This document shows positions 1 to 10,308 of a stretch of DNA of 64,000 bases, one piece after another. Positions within the stretch are counted from its first letter, which is position 1. Each line of letters opens with the position of its first letter. The DNA is from Exophiala sp. HKRS030 (lineage: Eukaryota > Ascomycota > Eurotiomycetes > Chaetothyriales > Herpotrichiellaceae), in the NCBI GenBank assembly GCA_023897205.1, contig JAHWDD010000001.1, positions 5,952,001-6,016,000 of the forward strand. Reading direction: 5' to 3'. Under the pieces are notes generated by a model, which saw nothing but the letters and a program-made list of their open reading frames with translations, ran no database searches and had not been told where the DNA came from. The position numbers and the translations under genes are program-made.

Positions 1-1
1 A

Positions 2-1097
2 GTTCCCTTACAACATCTCTCCTTTCCCGACGACTTTCAGCGACTTATCGGTGCCAAAACCCACCGCCTAGCAAAATTCCTATGGTTCGGTCTGCAAGGC
101 GACACAAGAAAGCAATACGCCTCAGCTGTTCGCTCCTACACGGGATTTATGCAAATCGAGCACCCACGGGAGAAGCCATGGCCGGTACAAGAGCAACTCC
201 TCTGCGAGTTCGCGGCGTGGAGGCTGGAAGGTTCCCCAGGGAACAGGAAGCTGGTAGGAACGTCGGTGGAGCAGTACATCTCCGGGATACGGTCATACCA
301 CGTCGATAGGGGTTGGGACACTTCAGCATTCTCTTCCGAAACCCACCGTCGAATCATCAAAGGAGCACATAACATCTTCGGTTATGAGAAGAGAGTCCGC
401 TACCCCATCACAAGAGATATCTTGGAAAAAGATTACAGCCTCCCAAGCCGCTACACCACTCGATGCGAACCTCCGGGCGTGCTACCTGCTTGCATTCGCG
501 GCCTTTCTGCGGCTCGGAGAAGTAACGTACAATCCTGCAGACGTGTTAAACAAAACACGATTCCTCCAGACCAAAGTTACCCGTTCTTGCATCCGGTTCT
601 CTCCAAACTACGACCACTTAACGCTGCACCTGAAACGCAGCAAGACAGACGTCGATCATAAAGGAGTTACAATACTAGTAGCAACAATTGAAGGACCATT
701 CTGTACAATAGCGGCAATGCGGCACCACTTTGTCATGGACCCACAACCAAACGATGCCCCCCTTTTTAATTTCAATGGCTTCCCATTTACAAAAGACCGC
801 CTCCAAAAAGCACTCAAAGCAAGCCTGCAAAACGCCAGCGTACCCACCCCAGGTCTCATACTCCATAGCTTTCGGAAAGGCGCCGCGCAGCATGCAAAAG
901 ACAGCGGTATCCGGGACGAACAGATACAAGCAATGGGCCGTTGGACGTCTAGCAGCGTCCATTTCTACTTTACTACATCACCAGCACTGTTATACTCATA
1001 CAGTTTCCAATTCCAAACTAGCAAACCACTCCCATTCACCAATACCTCCACTCTTTGGGCCCAGGCTTCACATGCTACGCCTGTGGTGGCCTCCTGA
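2..1097 (+). pseudogene. tyrosine recombinase of a Crypton/DIRS-like element, 5' truncated and frameshifted
   Basis: The reading frame is already open at base 2, so the gene starts outside the window. The first part (frame of base 2, to about 425) reads as the N-terminal core-binding domain (FLWFGLQGDTRKQYASAVRS, then SVEQYISGIRSYHVDRGW). Near the A5 run at 426-430 the homology moves to another frame, which runs to the stop at 1097. This second part has the catalytic domain: the first arginine in FLRLGEVTY, a lysine region in KRSKTDVDHKG, the H-x-x-R box in LHSFRKGAAQHA, then GRWTSS and a likely nucleophile tyrosine in VHFYFTTS. Tyrosine recombinases with these boxes are common in fungal Crypton and DIRS-type elements. 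No reverse transcriptase is visible on this side, so the class stays open. The shift skips one base (+1), which suggests a dead copy rather than ordinary -1 recoding. The stop is intact and no RIP stops are seen. Confidence 0.8.
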
Positions 1098-2579
1098 CTG
1101 CCATCGGCTTCTTTCAAGCTTTCCTGCTTAGAAGCCGGCTCTAGGGCGCCTGGGCCCGCCAAAAATGGAAGAAAGTATCACCGATCAAGGACAAAAATGT
1201 TGTAGGACGAGTAATTTAATTGTTAGATAAAAATCTGAAGATTCACATCCAATCATTGTTGTTTCATCACCAAAAGCAGTGTAATCCGAGACAGCTTACT
1301 CTCATGTCGGCGTCTCCCTTAACGCTTTACCATTCCTGTGTCACCACTCCCCGGCGCTTACAGTGATCTCCATGCTTGAACAATACTTTTATTAGTCTAG
1401 CTATAGAAATGCCGTCGGTCTCCAGTTCAGATCAATAACCACTGTCCTTGAATTGCGACTATGGCTGAACATATCCGATATCTTTTGACGAGAGGCCAGC
1501 TCCCAGGTTCTTGGAGAAGCACGGAGAATTCTGACAAAGCAGGCCTGGCCAGACACGATCATTTCATCAAGCTGACGGATAACGGTAATTTCTCCGAGTT
1601 TAAGGAATTGCTGGATATGATTTTTACAACATCCAAAGGCTCATATAGCCGTTTATTACATGAGAGCCCTACTCTCTGATACCACCGAACGCAGCCTGAG
1701 ATAATTCCATTGACATCTAAAGAGGCACTTCAGCTGGGATTTGAGGACGAGGATTAGTTTCGACCTGCCCGCCCGAAAGTACAACTAGAGAGTTTGATTT
1801 TCAATACGATTCTCGAGAACCCATCCTAGAGATTTAACTTTGCGGGAGGCTAGAACTATCTAGTGGGATATAAGAGACTCCATCTATCAAAGCAGATAAT
1901 AGCATACAAATGGAATGCCCTTGAGAATTTGGAGGAGCCACTGATATCTCGTTTTAGAATGACGCGACTGAAATTGAAAGACTAGGAAAGCGCTGAGAAA
2001 AAGGATATCATCGACGCAGAAATCCAAAAGATCCAGGGTGAATTGTCATTGCAGCCACCTTCATATCAAATGCAGCCATACAGCTGTACAACCTAGGCCC
2101 ATTTCCACACAATAATTCTAGCAACACCGCTCCTTGCGGCAACAGCGTCACACTTGATTCGGGGTGATTGCGAGGGCTCAAATGAGGCAGGAGCGGTCTT
2201 TTCGCACTCACACGTCGTAACATTTATTGCTGACAATAAACAAGCCGACCGATGTCATTGCCATAGATAACAACGCGACGTCTGCGACATTAAACCGTCG
2301 GTTGATTCCGCCTGCCAAGCGGCTTGGTCTTGTTTCAACAGGTTTCACCCAAACACGCACAAGGCCCCGGTGACCCAACAGCGACTGAAGATGTGAGGCC
2401 ATATTTCAGAAGCTTGGAATAGGCCCATTCTCTGCTATGGAAAGATCAGAAGGCGGGACGCCAAACTGTTTTGCTGCCCTGCCAACGCACCTCCTACCAA
2501 TTCAGCTTGCGAACACCGGTCTCTTGCACCTCCAGTTGGACCCTGCAATTTTGTTCAGGTACAGAGAGGTTTTTCTTCC
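1098..2579. other. intergenic, no supported gene
   Basis: No convincing coding region. A 72-residue ORF at 1461-1679 (+) is soluble-looking but resembles nothing I recognise and is followed by stops in all frames. The stretch from about 1680 to 2000 has scattered short open pieces and may be an old gene relic. Confidence 0.5.
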
Positions 2580-3400
2580 TTAATCGTCGCCTCCCTCGCT
2601 GTCGCTATCGATATCGCTGTCCAAAACCACGACTTCCTGAATGCATTCCCCCAATAGATATCCTTGACGTCCTCGCCCCTGAGAATACAGCGATACCCTG
2701 GGCAACGGAATGAATCCGGCTGGGTCATCGAATCGGCAACAATATAGTTCTGGAACTGTGCGTGCAGGAGCAGACAGCCTCCGCAGAAGGTGTGGCCGCA
2801 CTTTGTGACTTTATTCTTGATCTTGTCGAAGCAAATTTCACACTTCAGATGTCGACCTTCTTCAACTCCTGCTGTGCCACGCTTAAATCTCCCTCTAGCT
2901 GTCTTACGTGTCGGTAGAGTGACTCATTTGCGTATCTGCTCTGGCGAAGCTTTCGGACCTTTGCTTGGAACCTTACTTGACTAGTCTGCATGTCCTTGTT
3001 GAACCGGGTCAATTCCTCTTGACGCAGTGTCGTGACCCGATCCAGCTCGGCTTTGGTTCTTGTAAGACAAGTCATTAGTGCATCTGTATTGCGCCAGAGA
3101 GCGCTGTACTTATCCTTCGCCTGCTCAATAGCATCCAACACCCCACTGTGCTCGCTGACAAGATCATAGTCAACACTGTCCAGGATTTTACTCCAGTCGA
3201 GAGTCGATCGCGTTTCGGGCATACTGGTCGTAGTTTTCGACAGAACTCGTGAGCTCGAAATCTAGTCTGAACTGAGGTTCGCGGGAGGCCGAAGGGACTA
3301 ATAAGTACACGAGGATTGGTCCTATCTCGGCCGTGGTGAACCGCGACCACCGGCTAGAGAAGCACCGCCCCGCGAGCATCTCTTCCCACAGGACCGACAC
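2580..3400 (-). pseudogene. RING-finger protein, broken by several frameshifts
   Basis: Read on the minus strand, three pieces line up in order but in different frames. From 3400 to about 3190 is a short N-terminal part. From about 3222 to 2845 is a charged, coiled-coil-like stretch (for example RTKAELDRVTTLRQEELTRF). Directly after it, in another frame from about 2855, comes a C3HC4 RING start, LKCEICFDKIKNKVTKCGHT, then FCGGC and a CP-x-C-like second cluster. A third frame ends the protein with an acidic tail, LDSDIDSDSEGGDD, stopping at 2580. RING domains usually give ubiquitin ligase activity. The joins need one-base corrections of both signs and show no clear splice sites, so I read it as a decayed gene; unrecognised introns are an alternative. 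It lies between a recombinase relic and a RIP-like block. Confidence 0.65.
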
Positions 3401-3479
3401 TGGGTGGATGCATCAGCTTCAGCTGCTCCTTTAACGCCGCCAATTGTGCCTAGCTGGCGTAGGCTCTGCTTTCCTTGGA

Positions 3480-4740
3480 TCCTTACTATTCATAGATTAA
3501 CACTATAGTGCCGTAACTCAAGCTACACGCTCTTCCCATCTAACTTTATATTTTCGTCCTGACTTCGTGTTTACGGGCGTTTTGGGGCATGTACTCGGCT
3601 TAAGCTCTTTCTTCACCAGTCAACTTCGTTTAAGAGCACATTTGTTCTCTAGAGGCAAGAGATTGAACGAGGCACCCGGTTTAAGGGTAGGTGAGGAAGC
3701 TAGCGACAGTAGGTTTAGGCTACTTCTATACTACCGCTCGACGCATTTCGCACGTGTTGCGAAACTCCACCCCGACTGCTCTCTCGATCTCTCTCGCCTT
3801 GCTCTATGATCTGGCCTCGCCTGACGCGTCAGCCTCCGGCAAGGTAGAATCTAATTTTAGCCACATTTTGTTAAATGTCTAGGCGTTAAGATTGCAATAG
3901 TTTAACTGGTGGAGACGGGGGCGCATAGTATTTTAGTATATCTCGGCTCTTATATTATCTTACCTATACGTAGCCCTTCTTAGGAGGCATTTATGCTATT
4001 AGGTTACATTAAGAATCCGACTAATTAATTGCCCCGGAAGGTTAAGTGTGAGGTAAGCAAAACGGCCTTAAGGTCTACTTCCGAGCTATAACTGCCGGTA
4101 AGTTAATCTGTAGGAATTAGAAGGCAGTACGCTTAAAGCTCTTTGTTTTTTAATACAGAAGGTAATATCGTTAGACCGAAAGTGCTTATAGAAAATCTTC
4201 TGAGTGAGAAGAAGAGAGCGGATAAAGAGAGTTCGCAAGTGGGAGGCTAGGAATGGATATAGGCGAAGCTTGCGTAGTTAAGTACGACAGTAACGGAATG
4301 GAGGAGGGTGGCTACCTTAGCAGGTCCTAAGCGAGGCTTAATAGTTGTGTACTCTATAGGAGGCGGTTGGCTAATAACTGCGAAACGAGCGTATATCTTG
4401 GTCTCCTATGAGAAGTGCTGGCAGTATAACTTAGAGTCTGTATTGTGACAGCGATCATAGGCTTAGGTCGAGTTAATATAGGGCGAACTAAAACGAGAAA
4501 AAGAAGATGATCGATGAGAAGTACTTAGTCTAATCGTTGGCGGAAGGTAAAAGCGGCGAGGGTAGGAGCGTCCTCTATATAGCCTGAGGCCGTAGAATTT
4601 ACTTGTCTCTACCTAATCTTGATAGGCGGTTAACGAGGAGTGGGACGGGGCCTTTCTCGCTTAGGTTAAAGGCGCTGTACTACTAAGGACGAAAACGTCC
4701 TTACTGCGTTGCCGCTTTTTGTTACCCTCTATCTTGCTGG
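3480..4740. mobile_element. RIP-like degenerate repeat, class unknown
   Basis: This block has no long ORF and a strong dinucleotide skew: in bases 3901-4020 I count 19 TpA against 6 CpA plus TpG. That is the pattern left by RIP (C to T in CpA on either strand) on repeated DNA. In the forward direction around 4120-4560 a frame reads fairly well apart from TAG/TAA where CAG/CAA would fit, rich in Arg and Gln, but I cannot assign a family. I found no terminal repeats, so the borders are approximate. Confidence 0.6.
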
Positions 4741-4905
4741 GGACTCTGAACGAGACGCGCCAGGGCCGATTACTCACAATAATTTCTGATGGCCGCGGCA
4801 AGCCGAGCCCGACTGGCGTCGTACCATCCGCGCCTTAAGGCGCCTTGACCATCAAGCCCCACGGAGAGTGAGTCACTCGTACGTATACTATTCGGCTCGC
4901 GCGCA

Positions 4906-4969
4906 GGGGTGAGCAGGGGGTGAGCAAGGGGTGAGCAGGGGGTGAGCAGAGGGTGAGCGAGGGTGAGCA
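4906..4969. repeat. GGGGTGAGCA minisatellite, six copies
   Basis: Six head-to-tail copies of a 10-11 base unit (GGGGTGAGCA with one-base length and a few base changes) lie in a GC-rich stretch just outside the RIP-like block. A further partial copy (GGGGGTGAGC) occurs near 4996-5005. Confidence 0.85.
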
Positions 4970-5549
4970 CAAGGCGGCGTCACCCGGGTCCCGATCGGGG
5001 GTGAGCTCGGGGCAGATTTAACTCCCCTTGGCGTGCCAAAACACTTCGGTGTCAGCCTCGCCTAGCCAAGGAGACTGCGCCTAGCCGTGACCATCCCGAA
5101 GCCCCAGGACCTCCTACATGGAAGGCGGACCTGAGCACTTTTTGAAACAAGAAGTTATGGATCTTGATGCTGGGGTTGATCGACGATTATTCAGCATTGT
5201 ATCCAATGAATGCCGCTTAAGTCGAGCTCTAGGTTCATTTTTTCGGCATAAACTGAGTGAGCTCTGGGTCTCTTCCCTGAAATCCAACTCGGAAGCAATA
5301 TGTCTCGAATTCTGAGCACGGAGGAAAAGAAGGAGTGGTCTAGAACGATGGCCATCCCGACCATAATGATACACTGCTAACTATTCAAGGGTCTCGGCTG
5401 CTAGTTGCCAACAAAACCGTTAGCAATCCGGAGCTGTCGGAGCGATTCAAGCATATACTGACCTCAAATTTAGTTCCCACTTTCGACCTCAAGATTTCTC
5501 CTTGTGCAATTCCACTCATGGATGAACATAATTGTAGATCAATGTTACT
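4970..5549. other. intergenic, no supported gene
   Basis: GC-rich to about 5100, then ordinary composition. Short ORFs at 5114-5374 (-) and 5118-5315 (+) overlap each other antiparallel and resemble nothing known. Confidence 0.5.
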
Positions 5550-6908
5550 CTAAAGGACTACTGTGGTGTTTTGGCTTCGTGTTGGTCTTGTGAAATGCAA
5601 ACTTCCCTTGGTGTATTCATAACCCGTTCCCTGGTACTTGTATGTCGTTGTCAGAGGAAGAAAGTTGTAGGTGATGTTGTCACTTCCGGTGGCTGATCCG
5701 GGCAATTCTACCAACATGTTCTTTGGAAACTCTGTCCATGGTCCGTTGTTCGTTCGCCAGATTACTGTCATTCGTTCATCATTGGTGGTGAAGTTGACGT
5801 TCAGTAGATCTCCCAACGCAACATTTGTCGCGTGCGTCATTCTATCAAGAGTATACGCAAGGGCTGTGAGATCATCGTCATAGTATCCGCGCCGGCTTAA
5901 CCCCCGATCTCTCCATTTATCAATATTGTATTGACTTAGTTTTCCTTTGATTAAATTCATTGGGATTTTGCGTCCATCTTTGTGCGTGATGGTTCCATGG
6001 AGAGTCGCGAGAATGAATGATTGCCAGGACTCTGAAATTCGAGGATCCTCCGACACTCGCTCTAATTCTTCGACTGGACCAGATACTAAGTGCTGAGCTA
6101 CAACCCAGTCATGGATTTCGGTATCCTTCCAGCCAGCGTTCGACAGGTAGAGGAAAAACAGAGCAGCATTTTGGTGATATCCGTCGTAATGGTCCGGAAA
6201 GCCCGCGAGTGGTATGTCGAAGTTATACCAAAGGAATGGGTTCGGAAAGGTTGTTGTAACGAAAAGTCCCCTTGCGAAGAAATCGGCCGACCCGTAGCGC
6301 CACCAAGCAGAAGCGGAACTAGACTCGGAAGAAGCCGGCCGACCTATGCCTCCATTGCGTTGAAAGCAGAGGTATATCCTACGAGCGATATAAAATTGTA
6401 AGTTGTTGACATTGTTGATCATATCCTGGACCTCGCTAGGACTGAAATTTACATTGATGTAGCATGGCTCTTCCGGTGAGTCTGAGCTAGTCCATATTTC
6501 CTCGTTGGACGCAGAATTCTGATATATGAAGATAATTTCGGTCGGGCTTTCGTCCGTTATGGACGAATAGTATTGTAATGTCTGGTGTGTAGTTGATATC
6601 AATTTATCCCGAATGTTTTTCGGATCGACAAAAGATATACCATCTGGATAACAAAGGATGGTTACTTCAGCGCAAGTAAATGGCGGATCTGGGGAAGGTA
6701 GCCAGTTTTCCAAATAGTGGACACTGACTTTAGAGTCGAAGATTTGCAATTCATCAGCGAAGATGTAACATGTTTCATTCCGAGGTTGCCTGGACTCCCA
6801 TTCTGACACAAATGGGTTGAGGCAGGTTGTTCTAGGCGGATCTGTAGCCCAGCAGATGGGCACAAGCAGCAAGCAAAGAAGTATAGCCAGCGGGTGTGCG
6901 GGAGGCAT
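5550..6908 (-). CDS. secreted hypothetical protein, degenerate zincin-like
   Basis: Single-exon gene for 452 residues. I chose the ATG at 6908 rather than 6992 because it begins a clean signal peptide (MPPAHPLAILLCLLLVPICW, then ATD), has A at -3, and leaves a sensible leader below a TATAAG box at 7035-7040. The mature part is rich in Trp, Tyr and acidic residues and has several N-glycosylation sites (NETC, NFTT, NITY, NTTV), as expected for an extracellular protein. The middle (FYIARRIYLCFQ, then WWRYGSADFFA) has the layout of fungal secreted metallopeptidases, where a HExxH helix is followed by a WW-x-EG-x-A-EY-type segment. Here the HExxH histidines and glutamate are absent, so if the relation is right the protein is not an active zinc protease. 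I do not know its function. No transmembrane tail is visible. Confidence 0.75.
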   Translation of the reverse strand: MPPAHPLAILLCLLLVPICWATDPPRTTCLNPFVSEWESRQPRNETCYIFADELQIFDSKVSVHYLENWLPSPDPPFTCAEVTILCYPDGISFVDPKNIRDKLISTTHQTLQYYSSITDESPTEIIFIYQNSASNEEIWTSSDSPEEPCYINVNFSPSEVQDMINNVNNLQFYIARRIYLCFQRNGGIGRPASSESSSASAWWRYGSADFFARGLFVTTTFPNPFLWYNFDIPLAGFPDHYDGYHQNAALFFLYLSNAGWKDTEIHDWVVAQHLVSGPVEELERVSEDPRISESWQSFILATLHGTITHKDGRKIPMNLIKGKLSQYNIDKWRDRGLSRRGYYDDDLTALAYTLDRMTHATNVALGDLLNVNFTTNDERMTVIWRTNNGPWTEFPKNMLVELPGSATGSDNITYNFLPLTTTYKYQGTGYEYTKGSLHFTRPTRSQNTTVVL

Positions 6909-8394
6909 TTTCCCACCAGGACGGGGTATCTTGCTTGCAGTTTCGGGGTGCGATGCATACTTGATGGCTGACGCATACACCACCGAAAGCATGACTATAA
7001 GTAGGTGGCGTTGCGCTTTTTCATCTCTGATGTTCTTATAGTACTTGACCTCATAGCCAGCTGGTATTGGTTATAGGTGTGATTGCAGTTGATCTTGGTA
7101 TTCTAAGGCTGATGGTGTATCACTTGGCGGTCCGATGGGGCTAAACAGGTTGACCAATCAGAATACTCATTGCCTTTTGCTGGACTCAACTACCCCTGAC
7201 CGCCGACGAACGAAAGAAAAGGGGAAACACTGTCGCCCTCAGTTTCCAAGGGCCGATTCCTGAACGCTTAGCAGTGATGATTCTATTCGTTCGACATCTA
7301 GTTTCCGATGCAGTTGCCCCTAAATATCACGAGTAATTGATGTAGTTTCGCCCAATCTGACTTCCTAGATTCCAATCCTGCCAGAAAATATCGCCAGCAA
7401 TCTACTCCATGGCAAGTGGTAGGGCGGAAATACAACTGTGCAGCCAGCCATGTGCGATTTTGCGACGTTTCATGCTGTCGAGGCGTTTTCGACTATGTAC
7501 TTTCACTTTCGCACATGTAGACCAGACACATCTGTAGGTACGATTGTCGCCGCCTAAACTTTCATTGCGCAATGGCATTTTCACAATAGTAAATTGAGAT
7601 GCATGAATAGACCCATAAAGCAGCGTGAAGATGAATACCTCTGTAATTCTAGATACATATGGGCTAAACTCTTGGTGACCTAATTCTATGAATACCACAG
7701 TACTCAGCGGCGAATCTTGACCTCTTCAATGTCCATGTCCGTTTCCGGACCTGAGCAGCTCGCCATCAACGACTCTACTGGGCTTGTCAAGAAGGGAGAG
7801 TTTTCCCAGGAGACATTCTTGATGAATCTACGGGTCAAATCACAATAAATGCGACTCTACGAGGACTTGGCTTGGTTGACGGTTCAGGCTTGCTGCAATT
7901 ACGCTCGAGCCACGTAAGAAGTTTGTAGGTAAACCAAACCAGATTCTGGGAGAAGCGCAATCTGTCACTGCCGATGCAGTTGTTTACTGTAGTGCAGACC
8001 GTGCATTTGCTCGCTACCCCGCATTTCGCCTTGACCTCCGCAGCTGTAGCCTCAGCCTGGCCTGATATTTGTCGTTCAAGGGCAGCATAACACGACACGA
8101 TGACTTTTGCAACAAACAACTTCTGGACTCGAAGCAAGACCGACCTATATCGCGCACGCGTCTGGTCCTCCACGAAGCATACGAACAGTCCTATGGCGCT
8201 GAAACGCGAATCCAAATTAATAGCGCGATAATCTGGTGGCACTGCCCCGATTCAGCCACACTCTCATCGTCAGGCAGCAATGGCATTCGATGGAACGCTG
8301 GCATTGTATATCAACTTTCTGAACCTTGGACAAAGGTCCTGGTGCGCTTAAAGCGCTTTTCTATAGGAAATTTCGATACCCTTAGATTCCCTTA
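6909..8394. other. intergenic between divergent genes
   Basis: Holds the upstream regions of the secreted protein (minus) and the HET gene (plus). The only promoter-like element I see is CTTATA at 7035-7040 (TATAAG on the minus strand). ORFs at 7402-7698 (-), 7835-8242 (-) and 8069-8395 (+) are short, overlap antiparallel and have no recognisable motif. Confidence 0.5.
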
Positions 8395-10308
8395 ATGCGC
8401 CGACTCTCGATGCACCAACTATTCAAGGCCCAGCGACATAGTTCCACGAATATGCAAGCCCCCATAAATCTAGCAGCCGGGCCGGCAGGAATTTACCGGC
8501 AATTGTCGACCGAGAAAAGAGAGATCAGGCTACTAACGGTCAAGCCTGCTTCCTCCACGTCGTTGCCTTTGCAGTGTTCGATTCACAGGACATCTCTCAA
8601 CAATTGTGAAAAGTACGTTGCGCTCTCATACACATGGGGGGACGAGAATGATACCGTGCCCTTGGAATTGCAAGGCCAGACGTTGCATGTCACCCGAAAT
8701 CTAGAGTCTGCGCTGCGCAACATCTCGCAAATCCAGGGGACGAAATTGGTCATCTGGGCAGACGCTCTGTGCATCAACCAGACGGACCTCTCCGAGCGCG
8801 CTATGCAGGTTCGCTTAATGGGCGACATATACCGCAACGCAGACCACGTTCTCATCTGGATGGGCGACACACAGGAGGATGATGTTCTCGCTCTCGACTT
8901 GATAGAAACGCTCGGTAATGCCTACTGTGACCTGAAAAGCGCGGATGCAGCTGCGGAATTCATCAATACTATTAACCGTGGCGTCTCGCAATCATTACTT
9001 GACAGAGAATGGACGGCGGTCGCACGGATATTAAAACGCCCTTGGTGGACACGCATGTGGACCCTTCAGGAAACAGCACTCGCCAAAGAGGTTTCCGTAT
9101 TCTGCGGCACGAAATGCATCTCTTTCAATCCCTTCTACCATACACTACGCGTGTTGCAGACAGATTTCATCACGATACCATCGAAGCTCAAGATCAAGCC
9201 CGACATAAAGGACGCAATTACGGCGGCAATGTACGACCCATGCGTAAATGCTCGATTGTCAGTCTGGGTCGATATGAGTACGAAGACAGAGGCAGTAGAA
9301 CTTTTGGCGCTGCTGTCCATGTGTCGAGTGTTTGCTGCGAAAGATGCCCGGGACAAAATCTACGCCTGCATTGACCTCGCGAAGCCCATTCCCGGATTCG
9401 ATATTGATTATGTTACTCCCTCACTTCACGTTTACACCAAATTTGTGGCTGCGTACATCAGTCACAGCAAAAGTCTTTCAATTCTCAAGTCAGCCGGGCG
9501 GAATACCTCGACCCAGGGTAGTGACGATCAATTGCCATCGTGGGTGCCCGACTGGACTAATACAGATCATGGATCTTGGCTCAAGGAGGGGCTTTATCAT
9601 GCGGCCAAGGATACAGAGGCACGGTGTTCAGTTCTCGGGAATAGACTTGCGGTCAAAGGACTTTTGTTCGAAAGCATCGTCACAGTGGAGCTCCCACGGG
9701 GCAATGCCCTTGTAAATTGGTTGAGGCCAGCATTGAGCGGACAAGATGACGTGTACGGCTCCATGGGTATACCGCAGATTCAGGCATATTTTCGAACCTT
9801 CTTTGCTGGCCAACATCCCATGACTCAGGGCCGATTGGACCCAAAGGACATTTCATTCTTTATCCCTGCTATCTGCTTCTGTACGTTCTTGTCAGCTGAG
9901 GAGGAAATACGTAGTCTGCTTCCGCAGGAAATTGGCGCCTTAGCTACAGACTTGGGGATGCCCCTCGCTCAAGCGATTCTTGTTTTCATGCTGCAGCAAG
10001 ACGACCCTGATGTCGCAAAGGCTTACTGGGAGTGGGAAGCAGAGACACAAAGAAATGAGACGAGAGACGGGGGACTGGGCCGCTTCGCGCGCAACCTAGG
10101 TGCTGCCAAGAATCGGGCCTTCGTTATGACGAGCTCGGGATACATGGGACTTGCTCCCAAGTGGACGCAGGAGGGCGATCAGGTTTGTGTCTTGCCAGGA
10201 TGCTGCGTTCCGGTGGTTCTGCGTTATGCGGAGGGTTGCTATTCCCTGGTTGGCGAGTGCTTTGTCTTGGGCTTGATGGACGGGGAGATGTTGGATAGCA
10301 GTGACTGA
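8395..10308 (+). CDS. HET-domain (heterokaryon incompatibility) protein
   Basis: Intact single-exon gene for 637 residues. The HET domain (Pfam 06985 type) spans roughly residues 40-235 and shows its three boxes: YVALSYTWGDENDT, then LVIWADALCINQTDLSERA with MGDIYRNADHVLIWMGD, and later PWWTRMWTLQETALAKEV. After it are family-typical parts: SMCRVFAAKDARDKIYAC, LPSWVPDWT, and a C-terminal GYMGLAPKWTQEGDQVCVL region, as in many long HET proteins. HET proteins trigger growth arrest or cell death when incompatible strains fuse; some resemble NLR immune receptors, but here no NACHT, ankyrin or WD repeats follow. The start is the first ATG in frame, 3 bases after a TAA. It sits alone between long empty regions close to transposon remains, a common setting for this fast-evolving family. 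Confidence 0.93.
   Translation: MRRLSMHQLFKAQRHSSTNMQAPINLAAGPAGIYRQLSTEKREIRLLTVKPASSTSLPLQCSIHRTSLNNCEKYVALSYTWGDENDTVPLELQGQTLHVTRNLESALRNISQIQGTKLVIWADALCINQTDLSERAMQVRLMGDIYRNADHVLIWMGDTQEDDVLALDLIETLGNAYCDLKSADAAAEFINTINRGVSQSLLDREWTAVARILKRPWWTRMWTLQETALAKEVSVFCGTKCISFNPFYHTLRVLQTDFITIPSKLKIKPDIKDAITAAMYDPCVNARLSVWVDMSTKTEAVELLALLSMCRVFAAKDARDKIYACIDLAKPIPGFDIDYVTPSLHVYTKFVAAYISHSKSLSILKSAGRNTSTQGSDDQLPSWVPDWTNTDHGSWLKEGLYHAAKDTEARCSVLGNRLAVKGLLFESIVTVELPRGNALVNWLRPALSGQDDVYGSMGIPQIQAYFRTFFAGQHPMTQGRLDPKDISFFIPAICFCTFLSAEEEIRSLLPQEIGALATDLGMPLAQAILVFMLQQDDPDVAKAYWEWEAETQRNETRDGGLGRFARNLGAAKNRAFVMTSSGYMGLAPKWTQEGDQVCVLPGCCVPVVLRYAEGCYSLVGECFVLGLMDGEMLDSSD

Noticed and set aside
7835..8242. 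135-residue minus-strand ORF
   Set aside because: Antiparallel to another ORF, motif-free, in a promoter region.
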